A stretch of 64,000 nt of DNA from Acaryochloris sp. CCMEE 5410 (GCF_000238775.2 NZ_AFEJ02000001.1:806001-870000), one strand, 5' to 3'; positions 1 through 10,358 are shown, counted from the first letter of the stretch. The notes: generated by a model not told the origin, from the sequence alone. Program-made: numbers and translations.

Positions 1-911
1 TTGGGATTACCGCTGGCTCGGCCATACTGATCCCAGTCCGTGTTGTCCAATAACTCTTGGAATGACTTGTAATGCCCTTCATTCAACAGATAACAGGGTT
101 TTTGCCAACCGAGAACACTATAGCTGGGACTACCCCAAGGCGTGCATTCATAATCCTTTTCTCCCGTCAGAAAGTCTAGGAATAAGGGGTTGTGATTAAA
201 GTTCCACTTTTTCTGGCCGGAGCGAAAGGGAGCCAGAACTTGACGAAATAATGCTCTAGTTTGCTCACGCTTTAAGAAGTGATCCTGATCTGGGGCCCAT
301 TCATAGCTGTAGCCCGGCGAAATCATCATCCCATCTACACCTAGGGAACTGACAAAATCAAAGAATTGATGCATGTCATTGGGATTTGCACCATCAAAAA
401 CAGTTGTATTAGTTGTAACCCGAAACCCTTTGGCCTTAGCTGCTTTGATCGCAGCGACCGCCACATCAAAGACTCCATCTCGATCCACACAGTGGTCATG
501 TTGTTCCTTTAACCCATCCAAGTGAATGCTGAATGTCAAGTAGGGGGAGGGCTTGAACTTATGGAGATTTTTCTCCAGCAAAATGGCGTTGCTGCAAAGA
601 TACACAAATTTCCGGCGAGCAACTAATCCCGCCACAATTTCTTCAATTTGGGGGTGGAGTAGGGGTTCACCACCTGGGATTGAAACCACTGGAACACCAC
701 ATTCTTCTACAGCGGCGAAACATTCCTCTGGGGAAAGGTGTTGGCGAAGAATCTCGGGTGGATGTTGAATTTTGCCACAACCCGAACAGGCTAGATTACA
801 GCGAAATAAGGGCTCTAGCATTAGAACCAATGGGAACCGTTTCCGGCCTTTCATACGCTGGGTAACGATATAGGTTCCAACCTCAATGGCCTCTTTCAGA
901 CTAATCGACAT
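1..911 (-). CDS. hpnH: HpnH-type radical SAM protein (adenosylhopane synthesis), 3' end cut by window edge
   Basis: Reading from ATG at 911 leftward the frame is open to the window edge, giving about 303 residues without a stop. The radical SAM cluster motif CNLACSGC (C38, C42, C45) is followed by GKIQHP and by [11 protein letters not shown] (GGEP near 80-83), the combination seen in HpnH. HpnH joins the 5'-deoxyadenosyl radical of SAM to diploptene (hopene), the first step toward extended hopanoids such as bacteriohopanetetrol; it is a cytoplasmic Fe-S enzyme. A GAGGAAG stretch lies 5-11 bases before the ATG. No other hopanoid gene is visible to the right; the rest of a cluster, if any, is outside. 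Family call is from motif recognition; the C-terminus cannot be judged. Confidence 0.88.
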   Translation of the reverse strand, partial: MSISLKEAIEVGTYIVTQRMKGRKRFPLVLMLEPLFRCNLACSGCGKIQHPPEILRQHLSPEECFAAVEECGVPVVSIPGGEPLLHPQIEEIVAGLVARRKFVYLCSNAILLEKNLHKFKPSPYLTFSIHLDGLKEQHDHCVDRDGVFDVAVAAIKAAKAKGFRVTTNTTVFDGANPNDMHQFFDFVSSLGVDGMMISPGYSYEWAPDQDHFLKREQTRALFRQVLAPFRSGQKKWNFNHNPLFLDFLTGEKDYECTPWGSPSYSVLGWQKPCYLLNEGHYKSFQELLDNTDWDQYGRASGNP

Positions 912-1524
912 AGATTCACTTCCTCAAAACCACATTCCTGCAAGAGATCCTTGGCAGAAACTATAACATTTCGTAAAGTCAACGGTATGACTTTGTTCTA
1001 GCAGATTTGACGCAAGAGGAGCAGCGAAGTTGCTGTGATTTCAGCATAATTCTCAGATTCCAAAGTCATCCATTGTTGTGTTCAAAGCTGTAAATGCAGA
1101 GTCTCAGACTGGTTGACCTATCTAGGGTAAGTCAGACTTTTCATCTCTATTCATCTATTAAATGCAAGGCATTACAAACTTTTATGGATTAGGATTCCGC
1201 TGCATTCTGCTCAGAATAACTTACAGCAGCTCTCAACTGAGGCAAAAAGTCTTATTTAATCCTTCAGATCGAAAGTCCAGGCCAGGTCGAGTAAATTAAA
1301 ACTTTATCAATGAAATGTTTATTTCTACCAACCCCTAGGGCAAGATAGAGAGCGTTATGTGTTCCCACAATAGTTAAGAGTAAGCTTTTTATTGTAACTA
1401 GCCCGTTGGCTGGGAAAATTTCGTTCACAATTGCCCCTGGCTACTGCTCTCACATTGTTTTTTTATATCGGTTGAATTTACCTTCAACCAGTTCGCCCAT
1501 CTGTAAACCTCACATAGTTTGTCT
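912..1524. other. Intergenic region between hpnH and YbjN-type gene
   Basis: About 610 bases with no convincing frame on either strand. It separates two divergently transcribed genes, so promoters for both should lie here, but I see no clear operator or RNA gene. Confidence 0.6.
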
Positions 1525-1992
1525 ATGATGAGCTATAAACCTAAGACCAATCCTGATATGTCAAACGAAGTAGAAACCTTAAACTATACGGACATCATCG
1601 AAACGGTTATTTCTAGTCTGGATCAGCACAATAATGTTTTGGTGAATTCTTCTGAAGACGGACACATTTGGAAGTTCAAGTATGGATCAGTGGATGTATT
1701 TATCCAGTTAACAGGCAGTTCAGAAGATGACTCATTTACAGTTTGGTCTCCGGTATTGCAACTCCCCGTACAAAATGAGACTCACCTCATGCGGAAATTA
1801 CTGGAACTGAACTGGTTAAGCACTTTTGAGGCCCACTTTAGTATGTTTAATCAACAGGTTGTTGCCGTTACCAGTCGCTCAGTGGCTGATTTGTCACCTG
1901 GGGAAATTTCTCATCTCATTACCTTGGTAGCCACCATTGCCGATGACCATGATGACGAATTGCAGGCCGAATTCCCCGCCGCTACTGTCTAA
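1525..1992 (+). CDS. YbjN-domain protein (cyanobacterial, chaperone-like fold)
   Basis: A conserved cyanobacterial protein of about 155 residues resembling the YbjN / type III secretion chaperone-like family: an alpha/beta protein without catalytic motifs. Visible features are an acidic, low-Cys sequence, the central strand stretch VDVFIQLTGSSEDDSFTVWSPVLQLP, and a helical C-terminus ending in Asp/His-rich residues. The frame begins with a TTG at 1519; ATG codons at 1525, 1528 and 1558 are better candidates, and none has a strong ribosome site, so the start is uncertain. The next gene begins 3 bases after the stop, so the two are probably co-transcribed. Molecular role is unknown; binding of a partner protein is only inferred from the fold family. 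Confidence 0.7.
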   Translation: MMSYKPKTNPDMSNEVETLNYTDIIETVISSLDQHNNVLVNSSEDGHIWKFKYGSVDVFIQLTGSSEDDSFTVWSPVLQLPVQNETHLMRKLLELNWLSTFEAHFSMFNQQVVAVTSRSVADLSPGEISHLITLVATIADDHDDELQAEFPAATV

Positions 1993-1994
1993 TC

Positions 1995-2744
1995 TTGGAT
2001 TGGCGATTAATCCCTTACCTCAAGACCGATGGCATAACCCAGATGGCCATTGATCAATGGTTATTTGATCAATGCTATCACGGTAACCATCCACCCACCT
2101 TGCGGTTTTATACTTGGACGCCAGTGGCGATCTCCTTGGGTCGTAATCAGTTAACTTGGCCTTCGCATTGGCAAGATTTAACTTGGCAAGGTAATCCCAT
2201 TGAGTTAGTAAGACGCCCAACAGGTGGTCGGGCAGTTCTACATGAAGGGGATCTGACCTATGCGATCTCACTTCCGCATCCCCATCGCAATCGCCGTCAA
2301 GCTTATGAAGATCTCTGTCAATTTTTAATTCAAGGTTGGCAAGAACTAGGATACAGCCTGCGCTTTGGCGAACCCCGCCGAAACTATACTCACAAAGCCA
2401 ACTGCTTCGCAACCGCCACGAATGCCGATCTAGTTCTAGGCAATGGCTACAAACTCATTGGAAGTGCCCAGGCATGGCAAGGCCAAACCGTCTTGCAACA
2501 TGGTTCCATGAGAATCAATCCCAGTCCAGAGCTAACTGAGCAGGTATTCGGACAAACTATTCCTGAAAAAGACAACACTCTTCACCAGATCCCAGAAGCA
2601 GTGATTATCTCTTCATTGATCGCAGCAGCAAAGACTTGTTTTGAAGCCACAATTACTTGTGAATCCCTCTCCCCGAAAGAGCTGGAAGCTATTGAACAAG
2701 TAAAGTTAATGCAAGTTGTGGACAACAAGCTTACCAGGAATTAA
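1995..2744 (+). CDS. Lipoate-protein ligase / octanoyltransferase family protein
   Basis: A 249-residue member of the biotin/lipoate A/B protein ligase family. The family signatures RRPTGGRAVLH (73-83), an invariant-type Lys in GNGYKLIGSAQ (K153) and LQHGS (168-171) are all present. Such proteins attach lipoate or octanoate to the lipoyl domains of E2 subunits and GcvH. Cys137 (in ANCFA) sits where LipM-type octanoyltransferases carry an acyl-relay cysteine, so a LipM-like transferase is as likely as an ATP-using ligase. The start is TTG at 1995: the WRLIPY stretch just after it matches the family N-terminus, and the next ATG (2043) would delete it. The gene follows the YbjN gene by two bases and overlaps the convergent protease gene by 4 bases. 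Confidence 0.8.
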   Translation: MDWRLIPYLKTDGITQMAIDQWLFDQCYHGNHPPTLRFYTWTPVAISLGRNQLTWPSHWQDLTWQGNPIELVRRPTGGRAVLHEGDLTYAISLPHPHRNRRQAYEDLCQFLIQGWQELGYSLRFGEPRRNYTHKANCFATATNADLVLGNGYKLIGSAQAWQGQTVLQHGSMRINPSPELTEQVFGQTIPEKDNTLHQIPEAVIISSLIAAAKTCFEATITCESLSPKELEAIEQVKLMQVVDNKLTRN

Positions 2745-4000
2745 TGTGAACTGGTTTCGGGTGTGGGTTCGGTAGCCATTACATCCGCCATCACAGATCG
2801 GGCAATAGCTGGAAGCTGGAGGGTAGAAGGATAACTACCCTCATCTTTAATCCGGCGAATATCTTCATCAGAGATGGGCAAGTTGAGCTTTTTAGCCAGC
2901 GCCTTGACAGTATCTCCTCGATCGATAACACCCGCAACCGCATCTGCAGGAGATAAGACAGTAATCAGAGGCAGCTGTTTCTCTTCTAGGAGTTCGATCA
3001 CTTCTGTAATCGGCGTATCCTGGCGTACTGTCGGAATTTGTTGTAAGGATCGGACCACGGATTGAATGGGTTGTACCTCCCATTGGCTACGCTCGATAGT
3101 ATTCAGGCCATCAATATCGACTATTCCGCGATACCGACCTTCTGATGCTGCAAAATAAGCAGAGCGGCGCATGGTGTCGAGCAGATAGCGATCGGCAAAC
3201 TGACTCAAGGATTTCTCAGCATCTACCACCCGAAAGTCCCGAGTCATCGCATCTTGAGCTTGGAGCTGGATCAATGCCTCTTGGAGTTGCGTGAACTGCT
3301 CATAGTTGTAAGCATTACGGAGACCAAACCATCCCAGCATGGTCACCCATATGCCGCTCACCTGTCCCAGTAAGAAGGTAAACGCAAGACCCACAATTAC
3401 AGCAAGCCAGCCAAACGCCTGACCGACACGAGCAGCCCATCGGACGCCCTGCAGTCGATTGCCAGTCACTTTCCAAACCAGTGCCTTGAGAATTTGGCCG
3501 CCATCTAAAGGCAGTCCAGGAATCAAGTTAAATAGGGCCAGGACTAGATTAATTTCTCCCAAGCTTTGCAATAAAACACGAGCCGGACTTTCGGCTGCGG
3601 CAAACTCTCCACAGAGGCTGAGGATTAGGAAAATACTGATGCTAACAGCAGGACCTGCGATCGCAACTTGAAACGCATGTTCTGGGGTCTTGGCTTCTTC
3701 ATCAATAGAGGCAATGCCGCCAAATAAAAATAGAGTGATGGAGTTCACCTTTATCCCTTGGGATCTTGCCACTAAACTATGGCCAAGCTCATGGAGCAAC
3801 ACTGAGACAAACAGCAGTAAAGCCATGACAAAGCCCACAATCCAGGCCGTACCCGTTAGCCAATTGGGGTAGAGCTGTTGCCAGGACACGCCATTGGCAA
3901 ACGTGACTAAAGCCAGAATCAAAAACCAGGATGGGTCTACATAGAGGGGAATACCAAAAATCGCTCCCACCTGCCTGTTTGCATTTGAACCTTGCTGCAT
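2741..4000 (-). CDS. Site-2 protease family (M50) metalloprotease with CBS domains
   Basis: A 419-residue intramembrane zinc protease. Transmembrane segments near 22-38 and 50-70 lead to the zinc motif HELGH (70-74); the third ligand motif is GLPLDGG (Asp166), the usual NPDG equivalent. After the membrane core (to about residue 230) come two CBS-type modules (about 245-395), typical of the rhomboid-unrelated S2P group found in cyanobacteria, where CBS pairs may bind adenine nucleotides. S2P enzymes release membrane-anchored regulators by cutting within the membrane; the substrate here is unknown. ATG at 4000 is preceded on the minus strand by an upstream gap of about 250 bases. The gene converges on the ligase-like gene with a 4-base overlap. 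Confidence 0.88.
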   Translation of the reverse strand: MQQGSNANRQVGAIFGIPLYVDPSWFLILALVTFANGVSWQQLYPNWLTGTAWIVGFVMALLLFVSVLLHELGHSLVARSQGIKVNSITLFLFGGIASIDEEAKTPEHAFQVAIAGPAVSISIFLILSLCGEFAAAESPARVLLQSLGEINLVLALFNLIPGLPLDGGQILKALVWKVTGNRLQGVRWAARVGQAFGWLAVIVGLAFTFLLGQVSGIWVTMLGWFGLRNAYNYEQFTQLQEALIQLQAQDAMTRDFRVVDAEKSLSQFADRYLLDTMRRSAYFAASEGRYRGIVDIDGLNTIERSQWEVQPIQSVVRSLQQIPTVRQDTPITEVIELLEEKQLPLITVLSPADAVAGVIDRGDTVKALAKKLNLPISDEDIRRIKDEGSYPSTLQLPAIARSVMADVMATEPTPETSSH

Positions 4001-4258
4001 AACGGTTGTCTCAATGAAACCTTATTTCTATGGTAATGTCCGCATTCCTGTGATGAGTGTAGAGCCGATGGTGTAAATTCCCTACACTCTTCAAGATTGT
4101 TTAGCAAAAGCAGGCGGGGGAAAGAGCGGGATCTGTCTTCTAGCTGCTCCAAATCCAGGTCGGTATGGGAACACTAAACAAGAAGTGAGACCAATCTTTG
4201 GGTCCAGGTAAATCACATTTTTGCGATCCTCCGACTCAACAGAGCATCGATCATTCCT

Positions 4259-6901
4259 ATGCTGCACTCCCCCAATTCCCCTGAAGAGGAATACACCATT
4301 GCGTTTAGTCGCAAGGATAAGAAAGCTGCATCAACGGCCAGGAATGTTGAAGCTCTAATTCATCCAAACCGGCAAACGTATCATATTCTCGCAATTGAGA
4401 TCGATCAGAAGAAACAGCTGATCTCTTTAGAAGATGCAACCTATACGATTGGACGTCACCAAGCGAATGCCATCGTGCTAGATGACCAAACCGTATCTCG
4501 CAATCACGCTTTTTTGTTGAGAATCTGTGATGTCAATACGAAACAACATTCTTTTCGCATCATTGATGGTGATCTAAACGGGAAACGTAGCCAAAATGGA
4601 TTGTGGGTTAATGGTAAACGATGCTTTATTCATGACTTACAAGATCATGACGTCATCTCCTTTGGCGAACATATCCATGCCACTTATGTTTCGACCTCAA
4701 ACCTTAACGATCCCAGAATTGGTATAGGGAAAAACAACGTTCAATCCTTACCGATTCCTTTACCGAAACCGAATCTTGCCCTTGGTTCCACCCTTTTTCA
4801 TAAGGCGACCGTGGGTAACCCCCAAGGGATTCAAGACAGTCTCGTCCAACAACAGTCTGGTGACGCTGCTTTTGTGCGGCTGTCTTCCTTTCCAGAACTG
4901 ACCCCTTTGCCCATCATTGAGACAGATTTGGACGGCAATATTACCTATATCAATCCTGCTGCTTCAAATAAATTTCCTGAGTTACGAACCATCAAACGCC
5001 ACCCACTAACCGATGGCTTATACGAGAAGTTGGTCCAGGAACAATCTGAATATGTTATCCGGGAGATGGAAATCGGCAGTTCCATCTATGAACAAGCGAT
5101 TTATTGCATTCTCCAAAATGGTCTGATCCGTAGTTATCTCATCGACATTACTCAACATCGCCGGACAGAGCAGCAACTGAGGCTGAGCGAAGCGCGTTAT
5201 GCAGCTGCAGCCAAGGGAGCCAATGACGGTCTATGGGACTGGGACCTGCATAGCAACACGATCTATTTCTCTGATCGGTGGAAAGCCATGCTGGGCTTCT
5301 CAGAAGAAGACATTGGGGCCAGTCCTGACGAATGGTTTAGTCGCATTCATCCTCAGGATCAGGATCGAGTGACGGAGGACTTATCTGCTCACTTTAGAGG
5401 GGATACCCCCCAATTTGAAAGTGAATATCGCATTCTCCACAGTAATGGGGAGTATTTGTGGTTCAGGGGCCGTGGTCTTGCCCTCCGCAATGATCAAAAT
5501 CAGGCCTTTCGGATCGCGGGTTCACAAACTGACGTCACAGCTTACTACTCCACACGGGCTCAGCTAGAATTCAAAGCTCAGCATGATGAAATGACCCAGT
5601 TACCCAATCGGGTCCTGTTTATGGAGCGATTGACTCATGCCTTTCGCATGGCCGAACATCAACAATCTCGGCTGTTTGCCGTTCTCTTTCTCGACTTAGA
5701 TCGATTCAAAATTATTAACGATAGCCTGGGCCATGGGGTTGGAGACCAGTTGCTCATCGAAGTGTCAAAACGGCTGCAGCAGTGTTTGCGCAAGCAAGAC
5801 ACGATTGCCCGCTTTGGTGGAGATGAGTTTGCTATTCTTCTGGATACGGTCGAAGATGCTGATGAAGCAATTCACGTTGCTCAAAGAATCCTTCAAGCTC
5901 TTAAAACAAAAATTTCATTAGAAGAGCATGAAGTTTATACCAGCGCTAGCATTGGCATAACGGTTTCCAATCCAGACTATCAAGCACCAGAAGAGCTTTT
6001 GCAAGATGCCGATACTGCTATGTATCGTGCCAAGAAACAGGGCAAAAACTGTTTTGAGGTTTTTTCTTCTGGCATGAGAGCCCAAGTCAATAGCCAACTG
6101 CAATTGGAGACCGACTTGCAACGGGCCATTAACAATAACGAGTTGCACTTGGTCTATCAGCCTATTGTTGATCTCAATTCTGAACACATCGTTGGTTTTG
6201 AAGCTTTATTGAGATGGGATCATCCTGAGCGAGGGTTAGTCCCCCCCTCAGAATTTATTCCTGTGGCAGAGGATGCAGGGCTGATGGTCTCCATTGATTG
6301 GTGGGTGCTAACTGAGGCCTGTCAGCAGATGGCCCATTGGTTAAGAACTTATCCTAGTTCTGCTGAACTCACTGTCAACGTCAATATTTCGGCCCATCAG
6401 TTTTTGCAATCTACTTTTTGCAAAAAAGTCACTGCCATCATTCAGGAAACGGGGATGAAACCCCATCATCTGAAGCTGGAGATTACCGAAGGGGTCATTT
6501 TGAGTAATGCACCTAATATTTCCGAGCAATTAAATAATCTGAAAAAGCTGGGCATTCATCTGGCTATTGACGACTTTGGAACAGGATACTCATCTCTGAG
6601 TTACCTGTATGCCTTTCCTCTGGATGTCTTGAAAGTGGACTATTCTTTTGTTTCTCGCATGGATCAAGATAATGGACTCGCTATTGTCAAAACGATTGTG
6701 AATCTAGGCCAGAACCTCAATATGAAAGTGGTAGCTGAAGGGGTCGAGACTAAAACCCAGCAAAAATATTTACAAGAAATGGGTTGTGAATTTGCCCAAG
6801 GATACTTATTTTCTAGGCCGCTTAAAAAAGAAGCAGTGGAAACAATCCTGACCAATAAAAACCTACCTCATATCCCGGCTATTCCTGTTACAACAGTCTA
6901 A
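4259..6901 (+). CDS. FHA-PAS-PAS-GGDEF-EAL protein (cyclic di-GMP turnover)
   Basis: An 880-residue cytoplasmic signalling protein with no membrane segment. Order of domains: FHA about 42-135 (IGRH at 64-67, SRNHA near 81-85), a weak PAS about 215-300, a PAS/PAC about 315-430 (GLWDWDL, typical PAS), GGDEF about 435-600 with intact GGDEF at 520-524, and EAL about 625-870 with EAL at 648-650 and DDFGTGYSSL. Both catalytic signatures look complete, so it could make and degrade c-di-GMP; which activity dominates cannot be read from sequence. The FHA domain, a phosphothreonine-binding module, implies control by a Ser/Thr kinase. ATG at 4259 is the first in frame. The gene stands alone between genes on the opposite strand. 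Confidence 0.93.
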   Translation: MLHSPNSPEEEYTIAFSRKDKKAASTARNVEALIHPNRQTYHILAIEIDQKKQLISLEDATYTIGRHQANAIVLDDQTVSRNHAFLLRICDVNTKQHSFRIIDGDLNGKRSQNGLWVNGKRCFIHDLQDHDVISFGEHIHATYVSTSNLNDPRIGIGKNNVQSLPIPLPKPNLALGSTLFHKATVGNPQGIQDSLVQQQSGDAAFVRLSSFPELTPLPIIETDLDGNITYINPAASNKFPELRTIKRHPLTDGLYEKLVQEQSEYVIREMEIGSSIYEQAIYCILQNGLIRSYLIDITQHRRTEQQLRLSEARYAAAAKGANDGLWDWDLHSNTIYFSDRWKAMLGFSEEDIGASPDEWFSRIHPQDQDRVTEDLSAHFRGDTPQFESEYRILHSNGEYLWFRGRGLALRNDQNQAFRIAGSQTDVTAYYSTRAQLEFKAQHDEMTQLPNRVLFMERLTHAFRMAEHQQSRLFAVLFLDLDRFKIINDSLGHGVGDQLLIEVSKRLQQCLRKQDTIARFGGDEFAILLDTVEDADEAIHVAQRILQALKTKISLEEHEVYTSASIGITVSNPDYQAPEELLQDADTAMYRAKKQGKNCFEVFSSGMRAQVNSQLQLETDLQRAINNNELHLVYQPIVDLNSEHIVGFEALLRWDHPERGLVPPSEFIPVAEDAGLMVSIDWWVLTEACQQMAHWLRTYPSSAELTVNVNISAHQFLQSTFCKKVTAIIQETGMKPHHLKLEITEGVILSNAPNISEQLNNLKKLGIHLAIDDFGTGYSSLSYLYAFPLDVLKVDYSFVSRMDQDNGLAIVKTIVNLGQNLNMKVVAEGVETKTQQKYLQEMGCEFAQGYLFSRPLKKEAVETILTNKNLPHIPAIPVTTV

Positions 6902-6948
6902 ACTTCCAAAAATATTCTTCCTGAACATCATTTTATTCATTCTTGGAC

Positions 6949-8949
6949 CTAGCTATTTACCAACCAAAACATTCGCTGTTTTACTAGCTTTAAAGCTTGA
7001 AAAAGGCTGAAGAAGAGGGCAAAAGGTAGAATTGAATAACGATTACTTTGTGCAAAAACTGCAGGGATCCATAAATAACTTGGGAAAGGATTTCCCTGGA
7101 CTAATAGATATAAAAAATCCTTCGCGCTCAATTTGGGAGCTAAATAGAATAATTGCGCTTCTACCATATCCTGTGAATGTTGAAGCTTTCCAAAGACCTC
7201 AGACTCCAAGCGGCTAGGAGACTTTACAAATAGGTTTAAAAGCGAATCACTTATAGTAAGAGAGTCATAGATACTAAACAAGTTTTCTTCAACATTCAAC
7301 AAGAAGATATTGGAAAATGACAAAATTGATTTTTGGTAGGCATGTATTCCCCAGTCCAATATTTCTTTATTCTCAGAGTTGCGAAGTATAGGTATATATC
7401 GATCATTTTGTCTTTCATATTTAACTGTACTTCCATGGTCGGCAGCCACTAAGGCTTCAAATAGTTCTGATGACTGGCATACTTGAAGTCTTTTGAATTT
7501 AGGGTTTAAATTGTCATAATAATACGCAGCTAGGCTCTCCGAAGGTAAATCCACTCGCTGTTTCAATGCAAAATAAAAACCTTGTATGTCTTTATTTGGT
7601 TTTAATTTCTCATCTTTCAACAAATCACCAAGTGCTTTTAAAACACTGCCTGTCCATCCTAAATCCACGAAGCCATAAGAAATTTCATCCAACATTCCTT
7701 CTTGGGAAAAATAACCTATAGCTGATTCGCGGTAGCTTTGAACAGTTGCTAAAATCAAACTGCTAATTTCCTGCTCATCCTGAAAGACTTTTCTAAGTTT
7801 ATCTCTTTCCGAAATTGTGAGTTCCATTTTCCAAATATCTTGTGAAAATCCATTCCGTACTAACACATCTCTTATTTTTAATGGACTTATATTCACTCTT
7901 TCACAAACACTATCGACTGATAAAGATCCTTCTTTGAATTGAAAAATCCAGTCTAATTCATATGAATCTAATTTCTTGATACTAGGAAACTTAATTGCTT
8001 GGCGTGAACCATATAAATATCGACAATCAATCTTATATCCCCAGACCTTGCAAATTAAAATTGCAATTTTATGGAGAATTTGACCGTCTCTAGCTATAAA
8101 GTATAAACGTTCAATATTTCGCTTTTTTGCTTCAAAAAGACACCAATAAACGAAACTGAACAACACTGGACCCATCACATCGCTAGCTGTTTGCCAAATA
8201 ACTAATTGATGAGGGTCTGTATATGGTGAATTTAAGCGATTAAGGCGACAAGAGCCTGACAGCAATGAACGCAATTTTAGTGGAAGAGAAGTATGCTCTG
8301 CAATTCTCTTTTCATATCTTGTTAATTGGGTATCAGTATATTGGCATGCATTTATCCCAGACCGCTTGGGGACTAAAACATCACTAATGGCATTTTCGCC
8401 CATATGATTTAACTGCTGAGGGCTAAGACCTTGTTTTTTTAAGCAAAAATCAAATAGGCTTCCAGTCTTTTTTGTTAATCCTGTGGACGAAGAGACATAT
8501 AAAATATCTCCTTCTCTCCATAATTTTTTTTCATCCAAAAATGAACGAATAATGATCTCAGGCAGATACATATCTGCAATATAAATAACATTATTTCCAG
8601 ACCGGTGTATCTCTTGAATATACTTCTTTATTGAAGGAACTAAATGCCATCCTTTTTTTTCTATCTCAGTCTCAATCTGAAGAGCTAATTCACGTTCAGT
8701 GGATGACCAACTATACCTTAGTGCTAGGGCATTATAAATCGAGTCGATGTGAACCTCTTTAGTACGATTTTTAGATCGTAATTCCTTTTCAATATTAGTT
8801 CTTATATTTGGCCATTGCTCTTGGGTTGTCGTAATCAGACCTGCCTTAGTAAGCTCATCAGCAACTTGGACAAATAAATCGGTTGGCCTAGCCCATACTC
8901 TCACTATAACTGTGTCAAATACATCAAAGGAAAACACTTTTTGGAGCAT
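6949..8949 (-). CDS. COG5610-type HAD superfamily protein
   Basis: A 666-residue protein whose N-terminus carries the HAD motif FSFDVFDTVI (residues 6-15), with later IYIADMYLP and a GENAISDVLVP stretch resembling the HAD acidic motif GD/ED. It matches the large COG5610 predicted hydrolases that usually occur in polysaccharide and glycosyltransferase loci, where the C-terminal half is uncharacterised. Here it sits alone between a c-di-GMP gene and chlH region, and its base composition is visibly more AT-rich than its neighbours, with AT-rich flanks on the right. That suggests recent acquisition (inference). No terminal inverted repeats are seen around it. Start ATG at 8949; substrate unknown. 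Confidence 0.75.
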   Translation of the reverse strand: MLQKVFSFDVFDTVIVRVWARPTDLFVQVADELTKAGLITTTQEQWPNIRTNIEKELRSKNRTKEVHIDSIYNALALRYSWSSTERELALQIETEIEKKGWHLVPSIKKYIQEIHRSGNNVIYIADMYLPEIIIRSFLDEKKLWREGDILYVSSSTGLTKKTGSLFDFCLKKQGLSPQQLNHMGENAISDVLVPKRSGINACQYTDTQLTRYEKRIAEHTSLPLKLRSLLSGSCRLNRLNSPYTDPHQLVIWQTASDVMGPVLFSFVYWCLFEAKKRNIERLYFIARDGQILHKIAILICKVWGYKIDCRYLYGSRQAIKFPSIKKLDSYELDWIFQFKEGSLSVDSVCERVNISPLKIRDVLVRNGFSQDIWKMELTISERDKLRKVFQDEQEISSLILATVQSYRESAIGYFSQEGMLDEISYGFVDLGWTGSVLKALGDLLKDEKLKPNKDIQGFYFALKQRVDLPSESLAAYYYDNLNPKFKRLQVCQSSELFEALVAADHGSTVKYERQNDRYIPILRNSENKEILDWGIHAYQKSILSFSNIFLLNVEENLFSIYDSLTISDSLLNLFVKSPSRLESEVFGKLQHSQDMVEAQLFYLAPKLSAKDFLYLLVQGNPFPSYLWIPAVFAQSNRYSILPFALFFSLFQALKLVKQRMFWLVNS

Positions 8950-9632
8950 AGTTAAGAATATGAGTTAAATATATTATTAATAGAAACACTTATTAGTTAC
9001 AATGGTTATTGGCAAAACCATTGTAACCTTATCAATAATTTTTAAATGATGGAAATCTAAAAATAGTTTTTTTTGATCTAAAAATGTTAGTTATACAACT
9101 TAGAATCCAGGTAATTGAACAGCCAAGCAATTCAATAATTATTTTTTATGCATGGGAATAAAAAATACATGAAATTCCAGTTGATAATAATATTATTCTT
9201 ACTGGGACTCAATGACTTAGATCACTGCCAAGTCATTTATACTATCCTTTTTACACAATTTATTTTAAGAACTGTCACTTTTTCACTTTTACCTCAGAAT
9301 GTTTTACAAGTCAAAACCCTTTTGTTCTGGGGGCTTCAAGGTAAATCAAGACCTACGGCTCATTTGACTGTTAACGAAGGACAAAACAAATCTAAACTCG
9401 CCTGGGAGGCCAATTCCACCACTTTTATTTGCAACAATAGTGATATGGCAACTACTCATTATTTAGAGATATATCGTTAAAGATAGTCATTTTCTTGCAA
9501 AGATTAGACAAATTAGTGATTTACAATATCTATATGGATCTCTCAGCCCTTTATCCAGCCATAGCATTAATTTCAACAAGAAAGCAAGAAGGTTAGTATT
9601 TTAATCACTACCCTAATGGATTATTGATCTGT
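8950..9632. other. AT-rich intergenic region
   Basis: Roughly 680 AT-rich bases. A 110-codon frame at 9148-9480 exists on the plus strand but has no ribosome site, no recognisable product and a composition like its surroundings; I do not accept it as a gene. No repeat or RNA structure is evident. Confidence 0.5.
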
Positions 9633-10013
9633 TTATTGCACAATTTTCCGTGTATACCAACCAATTATTGTTCCTAAAGACAAATCATTAATGAGCACTT
9701 GTTCCTCTAATGCGATCGCATTCAACGGTTTGAGCGAAGAGGTGACCAGGTGACTGAACCAATCCACAAAGTGATCATCTACTTGTGGTCCTGCCAGTAA
9801 CTCTATATCGGTGCCAATGCACTCTTTTATTTGTATCGCCGAAAGCGACTCAATCGGGGTTTGAATCTGTTCACTGATTTTCTGAAGGTATCGCCAACAA
9901 TAGACAGTGAGGCGAATGGAGAATCGTTCTCTCGTGGGCAATAAAGTTTGATCAATCTGAGTATTTTCTGCATGAGTTAGGAGAGAACTCAGCGCTTGGG
10001 GGAATTCAGCCAT
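9633..10013 (-). CDS. Hypothetical protein downstream of chlH
   Basis: A 126-residue soluble, mainly helical protein with no signal peptide or known motif. It contains a HIP1 octamer within the coding region (about 9712), as host genes here do, and lies downstream of chlH on the same strand. The chlH terminator hairpin (10301-10335) separates the two, so it likely has its own promoter in the 340-base gap. I do not recognise the family; a link with chlorophyll synthesis is suggested only by position. Confidence 0.6.
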   Translation of the reverse strand: MAEFPQALSSLLTHAENTQIDQTLLPTRERFSIRLTVYCWRYLQKISEQIQTPIESLSAIQIKECIGTDIELLAGPQVDDHFVDWFSHLVTSSLKPLNAIALEEQVLINDLSLGTIIGWYTRKIVQ

Positions 10014-10300
10014 TGTAAGAAATACATTAGTTATTTTTTAGAGCAAGTGAAAAAAGAGCACAAGCTAAGCAAGAGTAATTCAATAAACGATGTCTCTCTC
10101 CGAAAAGAGCGAAAGACAGGCTGAAAAATTAGAATTCTTACTGTTCATCTTGATTGAGCGTGCACTTTATCAATCTAGTAGCCTGTTTACAGGACATGTA
10201 AAACCCTTATGAATAAAACCATTAAGCACTGAATTCAGAGTGAGCAGAAATCGGTCTTTATATTTCAGTTTAGAACTCAAATCCAGAAATCTAAAGCTTC
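10014..10300. other. Gap between chlH terminator and hypothetical gene
   Basis: With the hairpin, about 345 bases without a gene. No frame or regulatory motif stands out apart from the terminator described separately. Confidence 0.5.
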
Positions 10301-10335
10301 AAAAAAGCACCCTGCTTAGAGTAGGGCGCTTTTTC
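10301..10335 (-). terminator. chlH rho-independent terminator
   Basis: AAAAAAGCACCCT and AGGGCGCTTTTT form a stem with one internal mismatch around a short loop. Read on the minus strand it ends in a U run 25 bases after the chlH stop. The A run on the other side means it could also act on plus-strand transcripts. Confidence 0.85.
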
Positions 10336-10358
10336 TTTAAGATTGATAGTTTAAACGG

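Noticed and set aside
9148-9480. 110-codon frame in AT-rich gap
   Set aside because: No ribosome site, no recognisable domain, composition of non-coding surroundings.
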